From Manis javanica (taxonomy: Eukaryota > Chordata > Mammalia > Pholidota > Manidae): DNA of 64,000 nucleotides. The stretch spans positions 60,457,613 to 60,521,612 of the forward strand of contig NC_133172.1 of assembly GCF_040802235.1 (NCBI RefSeq), read 5' to 3'. The stretch's first letter is position 1; each line of letters starts with the position of its first letter. The notes under the pieces are model-generated. The model did no database searches and was not told the DNA's origin. It was given only the letters and a program-made list of their open reading frames with translations. This document shows positions 17,701-29,976 of this stretch, piece by piece. A program made the translations under genes and the position numbers.

Positions 17701-17712
17701 CGCGATATCGCG
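17698..17712. promoter_or_regulatory. TCTCGCGA element and CGCGATATCGCG palindrome
   Basis: A perfect 12-bp palindrome, CGCGATATCGCG (17701-17712), overlaps TCTCGCGA (17698-17705). A second TCTCGCGA lies at 17849-17856. This octamer is the core of the TCTCGCGAGA motif known from TATA-less housekeeping promoters. Its position close to the probable MBTPS1 start suggests a core-promoter role, which is inference. Confidence 0.5.
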
Positions 17713-18260
17713 CGAACCGGGCGGGGAGACCCACAGCTAGGGGCGCCAGCCTCTCCGGCCGCCTGCGTGCCCTGCGTGCCCGGCGCGGCGCCTGCGTGCG
17801 CGCTCTGGGCGCCCAAGGCTGCCGGGCCCGAGGCAGGCCGGACGGAGATCTCGCGACATCTACGGCCCGTGGGCTCGGAGGCGTGGCCAGCCTGTTTCGG
17901 CTGGGGCTGCGCGGGGCACCGCAGACTGTCGGAATGGGCGGGTGTAAGATGCGCGGGTTGACAGGGCCAGGAGCCCGGGGAACCGGCGGAACCCGCGAAA
18001 GACGAGCCTGGCGGAACAGCCCGCCTGGCCAGCACCGACCGTAAACGCCTGAAGGCTCGTACTCCAGAGCGCTCCTCCTGGGGCCTTCCGGGGCCGCTGA
18101 CCCGGAGCCAGTCTTGGCGGCACCGGGCAACCGCCCTACAAACCTCCAACCGCTTTACCCGCGCGGTCGCGGACACGCGGGCGGGCGGGGTTGCTTGCTC
18201 GGCGCTGCTTGGTCGGGGCCTCGAATCCTCACCTCAGTCCCACCCTGACAGGTGGGCGTT

Positions 18261-19829
18261 GGGCTCTGCCCGGGGACTGAAAGCATGATTTATAGTTCAT
18301 GCTGAAAAAAAATGATGTGCTATAGAGTCAGATAAAACTGCTTCTACCTCGTTGGAACTTTGCCCAGCAACACGATCATGAGGGTTAAAGGAAACACAAA
18401 CACAAAGCTCGACTTTCCCGTGTTCATAAGCTGTGGTGGTTTTATCTAGACCAACCCACACCTCACGGAAGTCTCCCGTTGAGACTGCATAACCTTAGGA
18501 ACTTTAAAGAGAATTCTTGACTCCTGCATTTGTAAATCCTCAAAGTTAAAGCACGCCCTAATGCTACCAAGTAAGGTACGTGAGTTTAAACTTAACTGTG
18601 TTGTTCCAACTGGGGGTAAATCGGTCTTGGCCAAGGTTCTTTTTAACAGCCCTTTAAAGTCACTATGCCACTGAATACACAGCCCAACTACTAGGAACTG
18701 GGGTAGGCTGGGGAACTGCAAACATCCTTGTCATGTGACACTGAAGTCCCAAAGCCTGGAAGGGGAGAATGCTGCCAGCCCCTGAAAACCCATAAGCTTC
18801 AGGGGGCTGAGGCATGAGAGAGAGGTGGCTTGGAAATCTACCAAAAAAGGCTGAGAGCCATAGGATCCTGGTCTACCAGTTTCCACGACTCCAGATTCTA
18901 AGATATCATCCTAAAAACTCATGCTTCATGTGTGTAATAAAGCGTTCACAATTCCACAGGAAGGTAAATTTTTATTCAAACCAAATACTTGTCTAAATTG
19001 TAACAGCAGAGCCAAAACTGAGATGACAGAGAGAGACTGGACTTGGTTTCAGAGGGCACACAATGTCAAGACTGAGGATACCACCTATCCCTCTGGTTCA
19101 CAAATGTAACAAGTACCTGGGCTTAGAACAAAACAAAACAAAGACTGCTCAAAAGAGCTGTGTCTACTTGCTGTCTTCCTTTTTCCTTCCCACTCTCTCG
19201 AACCCAGGACAACATTCCTTTCATCCCCACGAGACAAAATGGCTCACGGCAAGAACGCAAGCAATTTCCACGTTGCCAGAGTCAATGATCAAACCACCCT
19301 GCCATTGTACTCAACTATCATATATATAATTTTTTATTGTAATTTTCTTGATGAATTACCAGTTTTTAATAAATTACTACCTCAGGTTTCATAGATTAAA
19401 TTTTTGTGATTTTTTAATGTTGTTTCTTTGGGATAAAATGGTAACTCTCATTCCAAACAACCAGTTTACAAGCATGGAGCAAAACTTCTTTCAAAGGAAG
19501 CAGAAGCAAGTGCTTTTACTATTAAACTTACAGTTCAGATTGTTTCAAATGTTCTTACTTCTCACATTCCAAATAACAAACCCTGTCTACAGTGCCCCCA
19601 GAATCACTCTCAAATGAGCTCTAAGGACAAGTATTTCATGAAAGAGAAAACCTAGGAAGATTCATTGTTTTGATCTTTCACTAACTTTGCATCAGCATTA
19701 TTTCTCCCACATAGGGAATTTTAAAACATCACTGACATCATTTACTTATTCTCATCTTATAACGATTCAACATCTAAATTATAAGACATTACTGTACCAC
19801 ATAACACCTTAGATATAAATATGGTATTT
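18261..19829. other. Spacer between MBTPS1 promoter and HSDL1 3' end
   Basis: AT-rich with no gene or repeat I can name. If HSDL1 uses a more distal poly(A) signal (about 19330 or 18967), part of it is UTR. Confidence 0.5.
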
Positions 19830-21516
19830 TTACATGAAGTCAGGTTTTATTCTAGTTTTAATGACCACAAATTAATTGTTGGGGGAGGGAATGTACCCAT
19901 ATGACAAAATGAAGGCTTCCGGGCTAACTCCTTCACAATCTTCAGTGTTACATAGTACTGACGGCAAATTTTCATATCTGAAGGTCTTCCTGTTATGTGA
20001 TGAAGGCCTGATCTATAAGTGGAAACGCTTCTGAACTTAACCACTGACCTCCTAAGTCCAATATCTGAAAATACTGAGGCAACATCACTGGCAAAATTGT
20101 GGGTAACATAAATGCATGCTTAGGACTACTCATAATGGAGTATCATCTCAGGAGAAAACTATTCCATAGAAGTCCTGATTTCAATCAATTCACTAGTCTC
20201 TGCATCAGTGTCACAATATTTAAGCCCCAAATTTTAATTTGCATATTTTTGTCATACTCATGTAGTGATTTACAATTGTCAAAGCACTAGGTATATGGGC
20301 CTCCAAACGTTTGAGCTTACAGGACCTGAATCAGAACATTTTGCAGTAGGCCTCACTGCTAGCCCATAGTGTGGGGGGTTGTGCACAATTATCTCCACAC
20401 CAATAAAAGTATTCACTCTAAAGCATAAATTCATTACATGAACCAAAAATGAGCTTCTAACTTATTTCAAGAGATACGGCATATCACACACATAATTGTT
20501 CATATTTTAACTACTATTCCATAAATACTTGATGATTACACCAATAATGGTACTGTAACGGAACAGTATTACATAGAAAAGTGTATGAAAAACAGATATA
20601 ACAAGCTCTCATGGGCTAAATTTCAGTTACTAAAAGAGTCATAGGCTGAGAAATCACTACTTATCCACAATAACTGTAAGTCAAGAGATGACTAATGGTC
20701 AAACATTACATGTCAAATCTAGGAATGAATTAATTCCACAGCAGATTAAAAAACAAAACAACAGAATGTAATAAGCAGTATTACACATGGCAAACCTACA
20801 GCACAAAATTAGGTAGGCTTGTTCAGTATGAAAAGGAATAAACTAGAATTTTAACATCCCATAAAGGTTCCACTTAAGCCATCATGACCAAAAATCTTTT
20901 TCAAAGTAAATTACCCATAAATAAAGTGGCCAGATGCACACAACATACATACATACATGGTTCTCTAATGAAGTACCATTTGAAAAGCAGCATCTTCATA
21001 GACAGATAGCCAAACAACTAGAGCTATACAATATAATACACACAGATTTCTACTGTTAATTATACCAGTGCTCTTACAACCTTTTAAATAGTCGTTTCTG
21101 ATGAACATTTGAAAACCAATATAATGTATCTATTGAAATAATTTCCCTTAAAAAACAATCTGAAATTGTAAGAGCTGAAAAGTCATATTATATTTCATTA
21201 TCAGACTGCTGTAGCTCCCAGAACAACATAATCACACACCTTTTGAAAAGCTTAAGAAAAAAGCAACAAAATTTAGGTTTCCTCAATCCGTTTCTGTGCC
21301 TTCATCATTATTTATGCTGTGCCATCCTGTGGCCCTTGAGGTTTTTCCACAGCATTCTCTTAAAGTATTATGTTTGCTTTGCAAATGATAAGTCAGCAGT
21401 ATGCTACATAACCAGTGATAAGAGAACGTACAGAAGATAAATCAAATGTGTTCTTCCAAATGTCAGAATACTGCAGGTTCATGAGTTGGCAAAACTTCCC
21501 AAACCATCATCCGGTT
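19830..21516 (-). other. HSDL1: HSDL1 3' untranslated region
   Basis: About 1.7 kb of AT-rich sequence without recognisable repeats follows the HSDL1 stop codon. The minus strand carries AATAAA at 19846-19851, the best candidate poly(A) signal; others at about 19330 and 18967 cannot be excluded. The absence of transposons fits a transcribed 3' end. Confidence 0.6.
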
Positions 21517-21615
21517 TCATGCTTTGCAGGATAAGGCCTCCTTCCGTAAAGAACGATTGAGAATATTTGCTCCCCACACCCAGAGCCACTCAGGCATATA
21601 CTGTGCAAAAAGAAA
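21517..21615 (-). CDS. HSDL1: HSDL1 last coding exon (residues 299-330 and stop)
   Basis: The acceptor TTTTTAG lies just above 21615. The translation starts [10 protein letters not shown] and ends EALSCKA with a TGA stop at 21517-21519. It is separated from the previous exon by a 6.6-kb intron and is too short to stand out as an open frame. Confidence 0.95.
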
Positions 21616-24600
21616 CTAAAAATTAAAGAGAAAAAGGTTTTAAGGTTAGAACCAAAAGCCAACAGAAATGGTTTAATTCAACAAATGTCTCCAATCACAT
21701 TACATATAAAAGAAGGAAAAGCCCTTAGATGCTACTATACTGAGCACCTATTTTTGCCTATGACCTTACACTGGACTCTTGGGAATAGACTGCATGATCA
21801 CCACCCACCTACTTCCTCTCAATAATGAGGACAGACGGACATGCAGTAATACAATTCCATCTTTCCTTAACATGATATGAATAATATGTTCACTTGGTTA
21901 AGAATTACAAAACCATGCCAGAACAAAAGGCAGCTGAAATGGATAAATGCATAGGTGGTTAGGACTGTGTGAGAACACTGGGATTTGAGGGACAGGATGA
22001 AGTGAGGTTAAACAAGGGAATGGAGCCTGGGGCTGTCCTGAGCCACGATGAAGGCCAGCTTGGGGATCCAGACAGGGAGTCCTGCTCTTGCTGCTCGGCC
22101 CCCGGGGTTTCACCCGGGTGTTCTATACAGCAATGTCCAGAGAAATGTCCTGTCACAACCGTGTGGTGGTGCTCCTGGCACCCAGTGGGTAGAGCTGCGG
22201 CATGCTGCTGACATCCTGCAGTCCACAGAACAGCCACGTGACGAGGAATCGCCCAACCCACATGCCCACAGCACCAAGGTACAGAAACCCTGTACTGTGC
22301 TGGCAGGTCTGTCCCACAGTGAGACAAAGTCCTACCTGTATGTTGAGGAATGGAGATGGGCAGGCCCTGGCAAATGCTGAAATTCTAGCCTTGCACAGAT
22401 GTATAGTAATAGAGCTCACCCATCCTCTCCTTGATAAACAGACCCGGATTCCTCTGCAGCCCGAGGGAAGCACACTGAGTGAGGGGTCCCCGTGTCATCA
22501 ACTGTGAGATACAGTTTCAGAGCCACAGACAGGGACGTAATTATGGTCTCTTTGAAGCTCTTTGAAAAGCCAGGATTTCGTGGAAAAAATACCTGGATAC
22601 ACTTCCTTGGAGCTACTAACCCAAAAGAAAAGGTTCTAAACCCAAGGAAATAACAGAAGTCAGCTGCGGTCCCTGGAGGACCTGTAGGTAAGGCGGCGCT
22701 CGAACATGTAGACCTCCAAGACAGAATAGACAGCAGGGTCTCCCCCTCATGGTGGGGTGGTCCCCTTATCCATGGTTTGGCTTTCTGCAGTTTTAGTTCC
22801 CCCCAGGCAGCCAAGGTCCGGAAGCAGAGAGCCTCCTGAGCTCTGGTCAGAGGTCAGCAGCAGCCTAATACTGTGTCACAGTGCCTGCGTCATTCCCCTC
22901 AGCCACCTCATCGCGCGAGCATTCCATCATCTCACACCATCTTAGGAAGAAGAGTACAGAACAATGTTTTGAGAGAGACAGAGAGACACACCGCATTCAC
23001 ATAGCTTTTCTAACAGGATATGTTAGAACCGCTCTATTTTATTGCTGTTGTTCATCTCCTACTGTGCCTAGTTTATAAATTAAACTTTGTCACAGGTGTG
23101 TATGTATAGGAGAAAACACAGTTATCTAAAGGGTTCCGTACTATCTGTGGTTTCAGGCATCCCCTGGGGTTGGTGAAAGGTGTCCCCCACAGCTAACGGG
23201 GAATGACTGTACATTTTCAGTGTTTACTTAGTGGAGAAGAGACCAACATCTAAAAATCTGTTTCTGATTCCCATTCACAACAGCTGTCTATTGCAGAGGC
23301 ACCGGGCTCAAGGCCTATTCAGCCAATTCCCTAAGGTTCTGCCCAGGGACTCCTCACGGGCACACCCTTTCTGCTCATCCCAGGGAGACTTTAGCGCCCT
23401 GGGCAGGAGGGTGGAAACTGTGGGTGAAGGAGCTAATGGAAGAGGAGGGGTGATTACCACCCTCTGAGTACTGACTGGTAAACTAAAGGGGCTGATACAC
23501 TGACCTGTTTAGACAACAGTTACCAGAAAGGAGTGCCAGGTCTCTCAGCACTGGGAAGTGCAGAAGAGTACCCAGAGGGAAGTGAGTTGGCAGGCGGGTG
23601 GAGAGTGTATATGGGACACAGAGAGAGGGAGAGGAGGGGTGGCCTAGCTTCCCTAAGGCCTGGTGCCTGTCCAAGGATCCTGACCAGTCCAGATCTGTCC
23701 AGGCCCAAGACGGGAGTTGCTGCTCCTCCACAAAAGCAAAGCCGACATCGACCGTTCTGACAACAGGGAAGCCCATGTAGTAAGACTTGGGGACCCTGAC
23801 TGGAGAAGAGGGAGTCAGTAGTAAATGTACACATTCAGCTCCTTGGAAATGTGCATTAGCAATTAAAATGCAAATGGTACACATTCCCCAGGGACAGAGA
23901 CAGGTAGGACATAAAGAGGTAAGAAATAAAAGGAATGGAAAGGATGGAGAATATCCCAAAGAACAGAGGTCGATCCCTAAACTGGAGTTATTCCAAAGGT
24001 GTAAACCAAGCTGCTGCAAGGGTATGTCATTAAAAGTGCCATTCCCAGCTGCCGGGGAGCCAGGAAAGAAGGGCTTTAACCCCTGATCCCGCTATCAGCT
24101 GCTCCTTCAGACTCACCCACAGCAGCCCCAGGGCCTTTGCAGGGCAGGGCTTCCTGGCTCCACCTCTCCCTGAGCCACCACCGCCTGGCATCAGTAAACC
24201 TCCATTCAGGCCTCTACCTCAGCACCCATCCGTGCAGCAGCCCACCCCACTCCTCTTAAGTATTTCCCAGAAGAGTAAAACTCATTTCTCCCAAAACCTG
24301 ATCTCTCATGCTATCTGAGCAAATGGTGCCACTGAGTTTCTGCAGCCAGACTCGAGAATATGGGCTGCTCCTTCCTTTCCTTCAACCCCTTATTTTCAAT
24401 CTACCTCCATATCTTGTCAAGATATAAACAGTTAATCATTTTTACTTATTTCATAATGTAGAAGACTCACTGGAATAAACAGCGTAAAATACAACTTGTT
24501 ACTTTCTGTTTGGCCTATCGAGCTTCATACAATATACTTCTCAGAGGCTAATGACTGACAGAGGATTGACATCTTGACAAAATTTAGATCTTTGCAACCT

Positions 24601-27600
24601 GAGAAAACTGCACTCAGCAGAAATGATGGCAAAAATCACAAGGCAGAGCGATCAGAGAAATCTGCTGTGGCCGGAACAGTGACTGATGAACCAAATCTTT
24701 GTTGTAAAATTGAAAAAAGAAGTGATGATGTTGAAAATAATTTGAATAAAATAAAAATAGAAAAAAATGGGAGGCTTTAATAGCTTTGCATACAAAGCTA
24801 CTCCAGGTGTTAAATTAGCTTAACAGAATTCCTTGGCTAAAAAACATACATGCTCAGGAAAAATTCATCAGTGTGAACAAAGGTCCACCGTAATGAACAC
24901 GCTGGTGTTCTACAAATCCAGTCACAGCATCTACTGCATCTAAACCCATCCTCACTCTCCTCTTTTTGTCCTCCCTCAGGGACGCAAATTCAGGCGACAA
25001 GCAGGTTTTTAGCCCGTTTCTTAACTTTAACCAGAGGAGCCTGTGCTGGGAATGAGATTCAGAGCCACGGCCTGAAAAGGCCGATCCGTTTCCTTCACCG
25101 CGAGTCTTCCCGGCAGAGCCTGGGGCTGCTGGCTGGATCCCCCGGGGCAGGACCACTCTCATGTGAACTGCACACCGGATGCAGACGCTCCACACAGGGA
25201 GCTTTTCTGAAAGGCCTTCGGTAGGATTTCACTCCTTCATGTATCAGGCAGGCGGAGGGAGGGACAATTTTCAGAAAAGCCACTGATGAAAGGGTTCAAG
25301 ATTTTAGGCACTCTGGGGCTTTCCTGCTAGAACACCTCCGTCAGGAACCTGCAGTTCTGGGGGATTCTCAGCACTCTGAGGGTAGTGCCCACCCTGTCCT
25401 TCCCCTGCTTCCCCCGCCCTGTCCCCCCAGACGTAAAGACCACTTCTGTCCTTACTCTTTCAGTTCATGAAAATTAAGTGAGTATCCTTTGAGATTTCTG
25501 GATTTACTCTGGGTGATCTGGAGACACACGAGGCCGTCAGGAACTCTGGTAGACGTCCAACAGATGAAGCCAACACCCATTTGTAGTTGATTTGGAGGAA
25601 GGGGTTATTCTTAAAAATTAGCCAAATTCACATTATGTTGGGAGTTAATTAACTCTTGAATCCAAATGTCCTCTGTAAATGAGGATAATACCAGACATAA
25701 GGACACGACTGTCACGGGAATTCGATAATGTAAAGCATGAGAAGCTCCTAGCACAAATCTTCTGAAGAGCTCAGCAATGTCTATTATTATTTTGTTATCC
25801 TTGTGGTTAGGAAAGTCCTCAGCTAAGGATGACACGGTCTAAGCCTAATACAGAGTGACAGCCCGGGAGCACAGAGCCAGGCTTTGTCAGCCAGCGCAAT
25901 GCAATCACACCTGGGTGGAGAAAGATTATTTTCGATCATGGAAGTGCTGTCCGGCTTGGCCGCTGCCACACCTTCTTCCTCACTTCCTACTCCACCTTCT
26001 CCATGTCCATCAGCCCTTATCTTCACCTTCCTTTCTCTCTGGCATTCCATCCCCTACACTCAGCAAAACCCCAAACCAGATCAATCTCATTGTGTGGACT
26101 TCTTCCCTTCCACGCCGATGGCTGAGCTCTGCAGAGAAACCCCCACTGTGCAAACTGATGGCCGGCACCACAGCACCTGGACTCCAGCACCACTGGGAAA
26201 TGCCTCTGCATGTCCCCGACGCACACCTCACGGAGCTCATGCTCCTCAGGTCCTCTGCCTCTTCCTCCCCCTTCTCAGCAGAAGACCTGGCCTGCCTGGT
26301 TCTTAGGCAAATGGAGGCCCACAGGCAGAGATCTCAAAGACTGCTGCTCCTCTGTGCACATACTCCTGTACCCACATTCACCTCTCTCCCTTTTCTGGTT
26401 ATGGAGGATCCAACTTTTTCCCTTGTTCTCAGGATTCCCTCTCCTGCATCTCACCCTTGCCTAGACTTCCTAAATGCATTCACCTGCGTTCCTCTCTCTC
26501 CCTCTATTACACACACACACACACACCTCCTTCCATATTCCTTCCATTCCAGCTTCTGTTCTTAGCCTCTCTTCTTCCCTTAATGGCCAAGCTTCCTGAA
26601 AGGTCTCACAGATCATCTCCACTCTCACGTGTGCTCACTCCTGCAGCCTGCCTTCATGCTCTGTCCCTCCACCTCCACCGAATCCACCTTGCTGCTGTGT
26701 TGAGTGGGCTCTTTCCAGGCCCTGAGTTACTGGATCCACCCGGAGCATTCCCTGTTAACTGACAGCACTCCACCCTGGGCCTCCCCTGTCTCTCGTCACT
26801 CCTCAGCATTCTCTGTGAGTGGCTCCTCCTAACTTACCTGACCCGTGTACATTTACAGTCCTCCCTCTGCTCTGGCCTCAGCCTTCTCCCTCATGTGCTC
26901 CCTGGTTATCTTATCCTCACCCACAGCTTTTACCACCACCTCACTCCAACCCACATCACTCTTCTAAGGCCTAAATGCACGTGACTGGCTATAAGATGAG
27001 TCTACTCAGATGTCCCAGAGGTACCTGAAAATCATGACTTCGTTAACCAACTCTCCTATCCTCTTACCGATACCCACTCTCATCTCCCAGATCAAATTAG
27101 TCACCAAAGACAGTTGATTCTACCGCCTAACTTGTTGAGCTCATTCTTCAGCTCCCCACCCACAGTCAATCCTAAGTTCAAGAGCCAGTCTTTTCCTACC
27201 TCGACTACAGCAACAGCCCCCACCCATCTCTCTGCATGGCCCTACAGCACCCCAATCCGCCCCCAGCGGGAGCCTCGCAAGGCCAGATCCAGTGGACCTC
27301 TCAACCCCATCCTCATTCTGTCTCCACTTCTTAGGGAACTTCACGGTCAGGGCACCTAAAGCTACTTTTTACTAGTCACTAAGGACCTGGAAATAACCAT
27401 TTAAAGAAAGCTCCTCCTTACTAAAGAAGCTTTTAGCTAATTTTCTTGATAAAGTAAAAAATTAACTGTTGCTTTGCTTATCTGTTTATTCAGTAAAAGT
27501 AACTTTAATAATCTTTATTCAAAGAGTCCCAAACATGTTTGTTTGGTAATAAAGAAAACCTTGCATATTAAAGAAAAACAATTCAAAACTTGGACACGTC

Positions 27601-29976
27601 TACAACTAGGCAGACAAAGAAACCACAGTCCATTAGAGTAAGTCATTGCGAGTTCTCCATCCATCTAGTCAAATTTTCAAATATTTAACAAAGTTGCTCT
27701 TTAAAATACTAAAGACCCAAATGTTTATCTTGCCTGAGCCAAGAAACTTAAAAAAAATTCTATGCTTCTTGAACAAATGAGTGTAATATACTGAGGTATC
27801 ACTGGACATAACACTTACATGAAGCATTGACCTATTTTGTGGTTTATGTTCTGGATTACACTTTTGGCTTAGCGGTACCCCAACAAGCATTACTAGAATC
27901 TTTTTAATTTTTAAATACCCACATAAATACTTAGTATTTTTATACTACTACCATCTACTTATATGAAAGCAGCATATTTCATCTCTTTGGTGCCATGTAG
28001 GCTCAACTTTTAAATGTCCTTGATATAATAATTCCACAAAAGAGAATTTAGTGACCTAACAAGAACCATTCAGGGTGTCAGGTTTAAGAATCAGAATCTG
28101 CTAAATCTCATTTGTGAGCAGTAGGCTTCAGTCAGATTCCCATGCATCACTTAGAAAAGTCTCAGATGCATTAACCTAATTACAAGAGTGAAGTGCATAC
28201 TATTACCTGGATAGAATGGGACCAGTATCCTGTGGTCCTTTTTGAAATGCCAAGAGTAGAAACAGCGTGATGCGCGTATACTTTGGGTGAGGGCACCAAC
28301 CACGAGCACTTGTGCAGAAAGCTGCCAGGTGCGGTCCTGTTGGTAGCCACGTAGAAAGGGATCAGACTCTGCACAAAGATTCCTTTGGAAGCATATTCAT
28401 ACTGCAGTGCCCTGCTGAAGTGGTCTAAATATGCCTGTTAAAATGGAGCAGGGGAAAAGACTTACTTTTTCAGGAGCATGGAATGAAATTCAAGAGAAAA
28501 AGGCTTATTTTCATGTCAGGAAAAAAATACGGCAGAGGCAAACATGAGTTGCTAACAAAGAGCATAACAAATTGAACCAAACATGATAAGTTCTAATAAG
28601 TGTCCTCTTGCATTATGACTTGACCTTCTCATCAGGAATGCATTACCTTGGAAGCGGAAAATACAGCCAGCTGGGGAGTTGGTTTGCAGCAGGAGCCAGA
28701 GGAGATGGTGACAACAGCGCCCTTCTTTCTCTCCACCATTCCCGGTAATACCATGTGGACCATCAAGCTAGCTGCGGCCATGTTCACGTTTATGATGTCC
28801 CAGAGTTTGTCCTCGGAGACCTGAGTAAAATACTGGGGGTAGGGATAAAACACACCTACGTTATTTACCAGGATGCCAATGTCTTTGTCTTTCAAGGCTT
28901 CTCGGATCGGGTCATAGATCTCACGGCCGTTGCTGAAGTCTGCAACTATAATATCGGTTTCCACTCTGTAGGTGTCAGCTATGTCTTTAGCAACCATCTG
29001 CAACTTCTCTTGGTTCCGACTAATCAGGATGATATTGAGACCACGGCTTGCTAACTCTTCTGCATAGGCTCTTCCAATCCCATCTGTCGCACCTACAGTA
29101 CAAGCCAAGAAATGTGAGCGCGCTCATTTAATGGTGCGACCTTTGAAAAAATGAACCTTAAATACCCCATTTCCGGTTTACTCAGAGAAAGATTCACACC
29201 AGAAGTAAACTGGGTTCTAATATTGACCAGTCAAGCACAATGTCGAATCCATAATACGAACAATACATGCTGGTCACTCTCCCACCCTGACAGGCAGAGG
29301 AAGAGTTGTTTCATATTCAAAACATTGTGAGACACAGTAGAAACTGTTTTCAAACTTATATTTGGCTTGAATGAGTGCAAGGAGGTACTTTCCTGGGAAA
29401 CAAAAATAAATTCAAATGATATTTAAAAACAGTAAGAGATGCATCTCTGAAAGCAGTGACAGTTTCTAAGGACAATATCAAAACAGAAAACAAAAAGGAA
29501 AACTCAGAGGTGGGAAGGAGCGGCTGGAGCAGGACTGGGAATGAGAGGGAACAGATAAACATTCTTCCAAGACAAGGGCAGTAAGAAAAGGTAAACATAA
29601 TCACAAGACATGTTATTTTTTATCAGCATGTTCTCATGAAAACATCACATTAAATTCCGTAACTACTTGAATAATGTGTCAAACTTAAAACACAACTTAA
29701 ACAGGAAAGATTATTTTGATTTTAAATTGGGCAATAATTGAAATTTCATTTCTTACCACTCACGACTGCCCATCTTCCATACTGCTTGATCAGGTCTGCT
29801 CTGCTCACCAGGCGAGGGATAAAATGCAGCCTGATGAGGCTGTAAAAGTCACAGACCAGAGTGACGCTTTTCCTAGCCGTATACCAGGCTCCAACCAAGG
29901 CTAGAGCTTCCATGTAGCAATTGCACGACCTGGCGATTTCCCTATACAAGAGGTAGAAGTTGTCAACGGCAGCCAT
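21517..29976 (-). CDS. HSDL1: Hydroxysteroid dehydrogenase-like protein 1, complete coding sequence over four exons
   Basis: A short-chain dehydrogenase/reductase relative close to the 17-beta-HSD3/12 group, reported to be mitochondrial. The coding exons are 29757-29976, 28647-29092, 28207-28434 and 21517-21615. They join in frame with GT-AG introns to give 330 residues, equal to the human length. The start (GCTGCCATGG) has a strong Kozak context. The nucleotide-binding glycine motif GATDGIG is at residues 74-80, NNVG at 150-153, and the Ser region ISSGS at 203-207. At the catalytic YxxxK position the protein has F218-S-A-S-K222. The same Phe is known in human HSDL1 and is the reason it is regarded as catalytically inactive. 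The C-terminus is SCKA (human SCTA). The gene is transcribed from the CpG island it shares with DNAAF1. Confidence 0.97.
22095..22292 (+). mobile_element. MER20 (hAT-Charlie MITE)
   Basis: The order of 'tgtcacaacc', 'cacccagtgggtagagctgc', 'tgctgacatcctgcagt' and the end 'gaaaccctg' follows MER20. A non-autonomous fossil. Confidence 0.75.
22758..23212 (+). mobile_element. Tigger-type non-autonomous DNA transposon
   Basis: The left end 'tccccttatccatggtttgg' and right end 'tgtggtttcaggcatcccct' followed by 'aacggggaatgactgta' match termini of Tigger (pogo) elements. The interior carries no transposase frame. Confidence 0.7.
24574..24780 (+). other. Short open frame of unknown nature
   Basis: An open frame of 68 codons with no ATG (TTG-led) contains [20 protein letters not shown] and [14 protein letters not shown] and ends in TAA-TAG. 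It lies antisense in the HSDL1 intron. The composition looks protein-like, rich in Lys, Glu and Asn, but I recognise no family. It may be a retrocopy fragment or chance. Confidence 0.2.
25950..27350 (-). repeat. Ancient mammalian-wide repeat (L2-like, unnamed), antisense
   Basis: A pyrimidine-rich 1.4-kb stretch. Its right half parallels the complement of the repeat seen at 9240-10260 (for example 'ctcagatgtcccagaggtac' and 'cctcgactacagcaacagcc'). An (AC)9 tract lies at 26509-26526. Long frames across it are composition effects. Confidence 0.35.
28207..28434 (-). CDS. HSDL1: HSDL1 coding exon 4 (residues 223-298)
   Basis: Seventy-six whole codons from [10 protein letters not shown] to WSHSIQ, between acceptor AACAG and donor GTAATA. 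It follows the FSASK motif and includes the conserved [10 protein letters not shown] segment. Confidence 0.95.
28647..29092 (-). CDS. HSDL1: HSDL1 coding exon 3 (SDR core, residues 74-222)
   Basis: It begins after acceptor TGTAG and ends at donor GTAATG. It encodes the cofactor-binding GATDGIG, the NNVG motif and the active-site region ending FSASK, so it carries nearly the whole Rossmann core. Confidence 0.96.
29757..29976 (-). CDS. HSDL1: HSDL1 first coding exon (residues 1-73)
   Basis: The ATG is at 29974-29976, only six bases inside the exon, whose acceptor (CTGCAG) ends at 29983. The translation begins [19 protein letters not shown] and ends [10 protein letters not shown] at donor GTAAGA. 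The N-terminal hydrophobic stretch is typical of the family. Confidence 0.96.

Larger units (their letters stand above)
17130..18260. promoter_or_regulatory. MBTPS1: CpG island, MBTPS1 promoter
   Basis: About 1.1 kb is very rich in G+C with dense CpG, in sharp contrast to the AT-rich flanks. It contains the probable MBTPS1 first exon, many GC boxes (such as GGGCGGGG near 18182), and two TCTCGCGA elements at 17698-17705 and 17849-17856. Long open frames here are by-products of high GC. Confidence 0.85.
21616..28206 (-). other. HSDL1: HSDL1 intron 4
   Basis: A 6.6-kb intron holding MER20 (22095-22292), a Tigger-type element (22758-23212), a small open frame at 24574-24780, an antisense ancient repeat (25950-27350) and an (AC)9 tract at 26509-26526. 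The rest is unassigned. Confidence 0.6.

Noticed and set aside
17144-17740. 198-codon open frame and several others in the first CpG island
   Set aside because: Open on many frames because of very high GC. The product is Arg/Pro/Ala-rich with no family resemblance, and the region is a promoter with a non-coding exon.
25855-26565. 236-codon frame rich in Ser, Pro, Leu
   Set aside because: It lies in a pyrimidine-rich ancient repeat; composition alone explains it.
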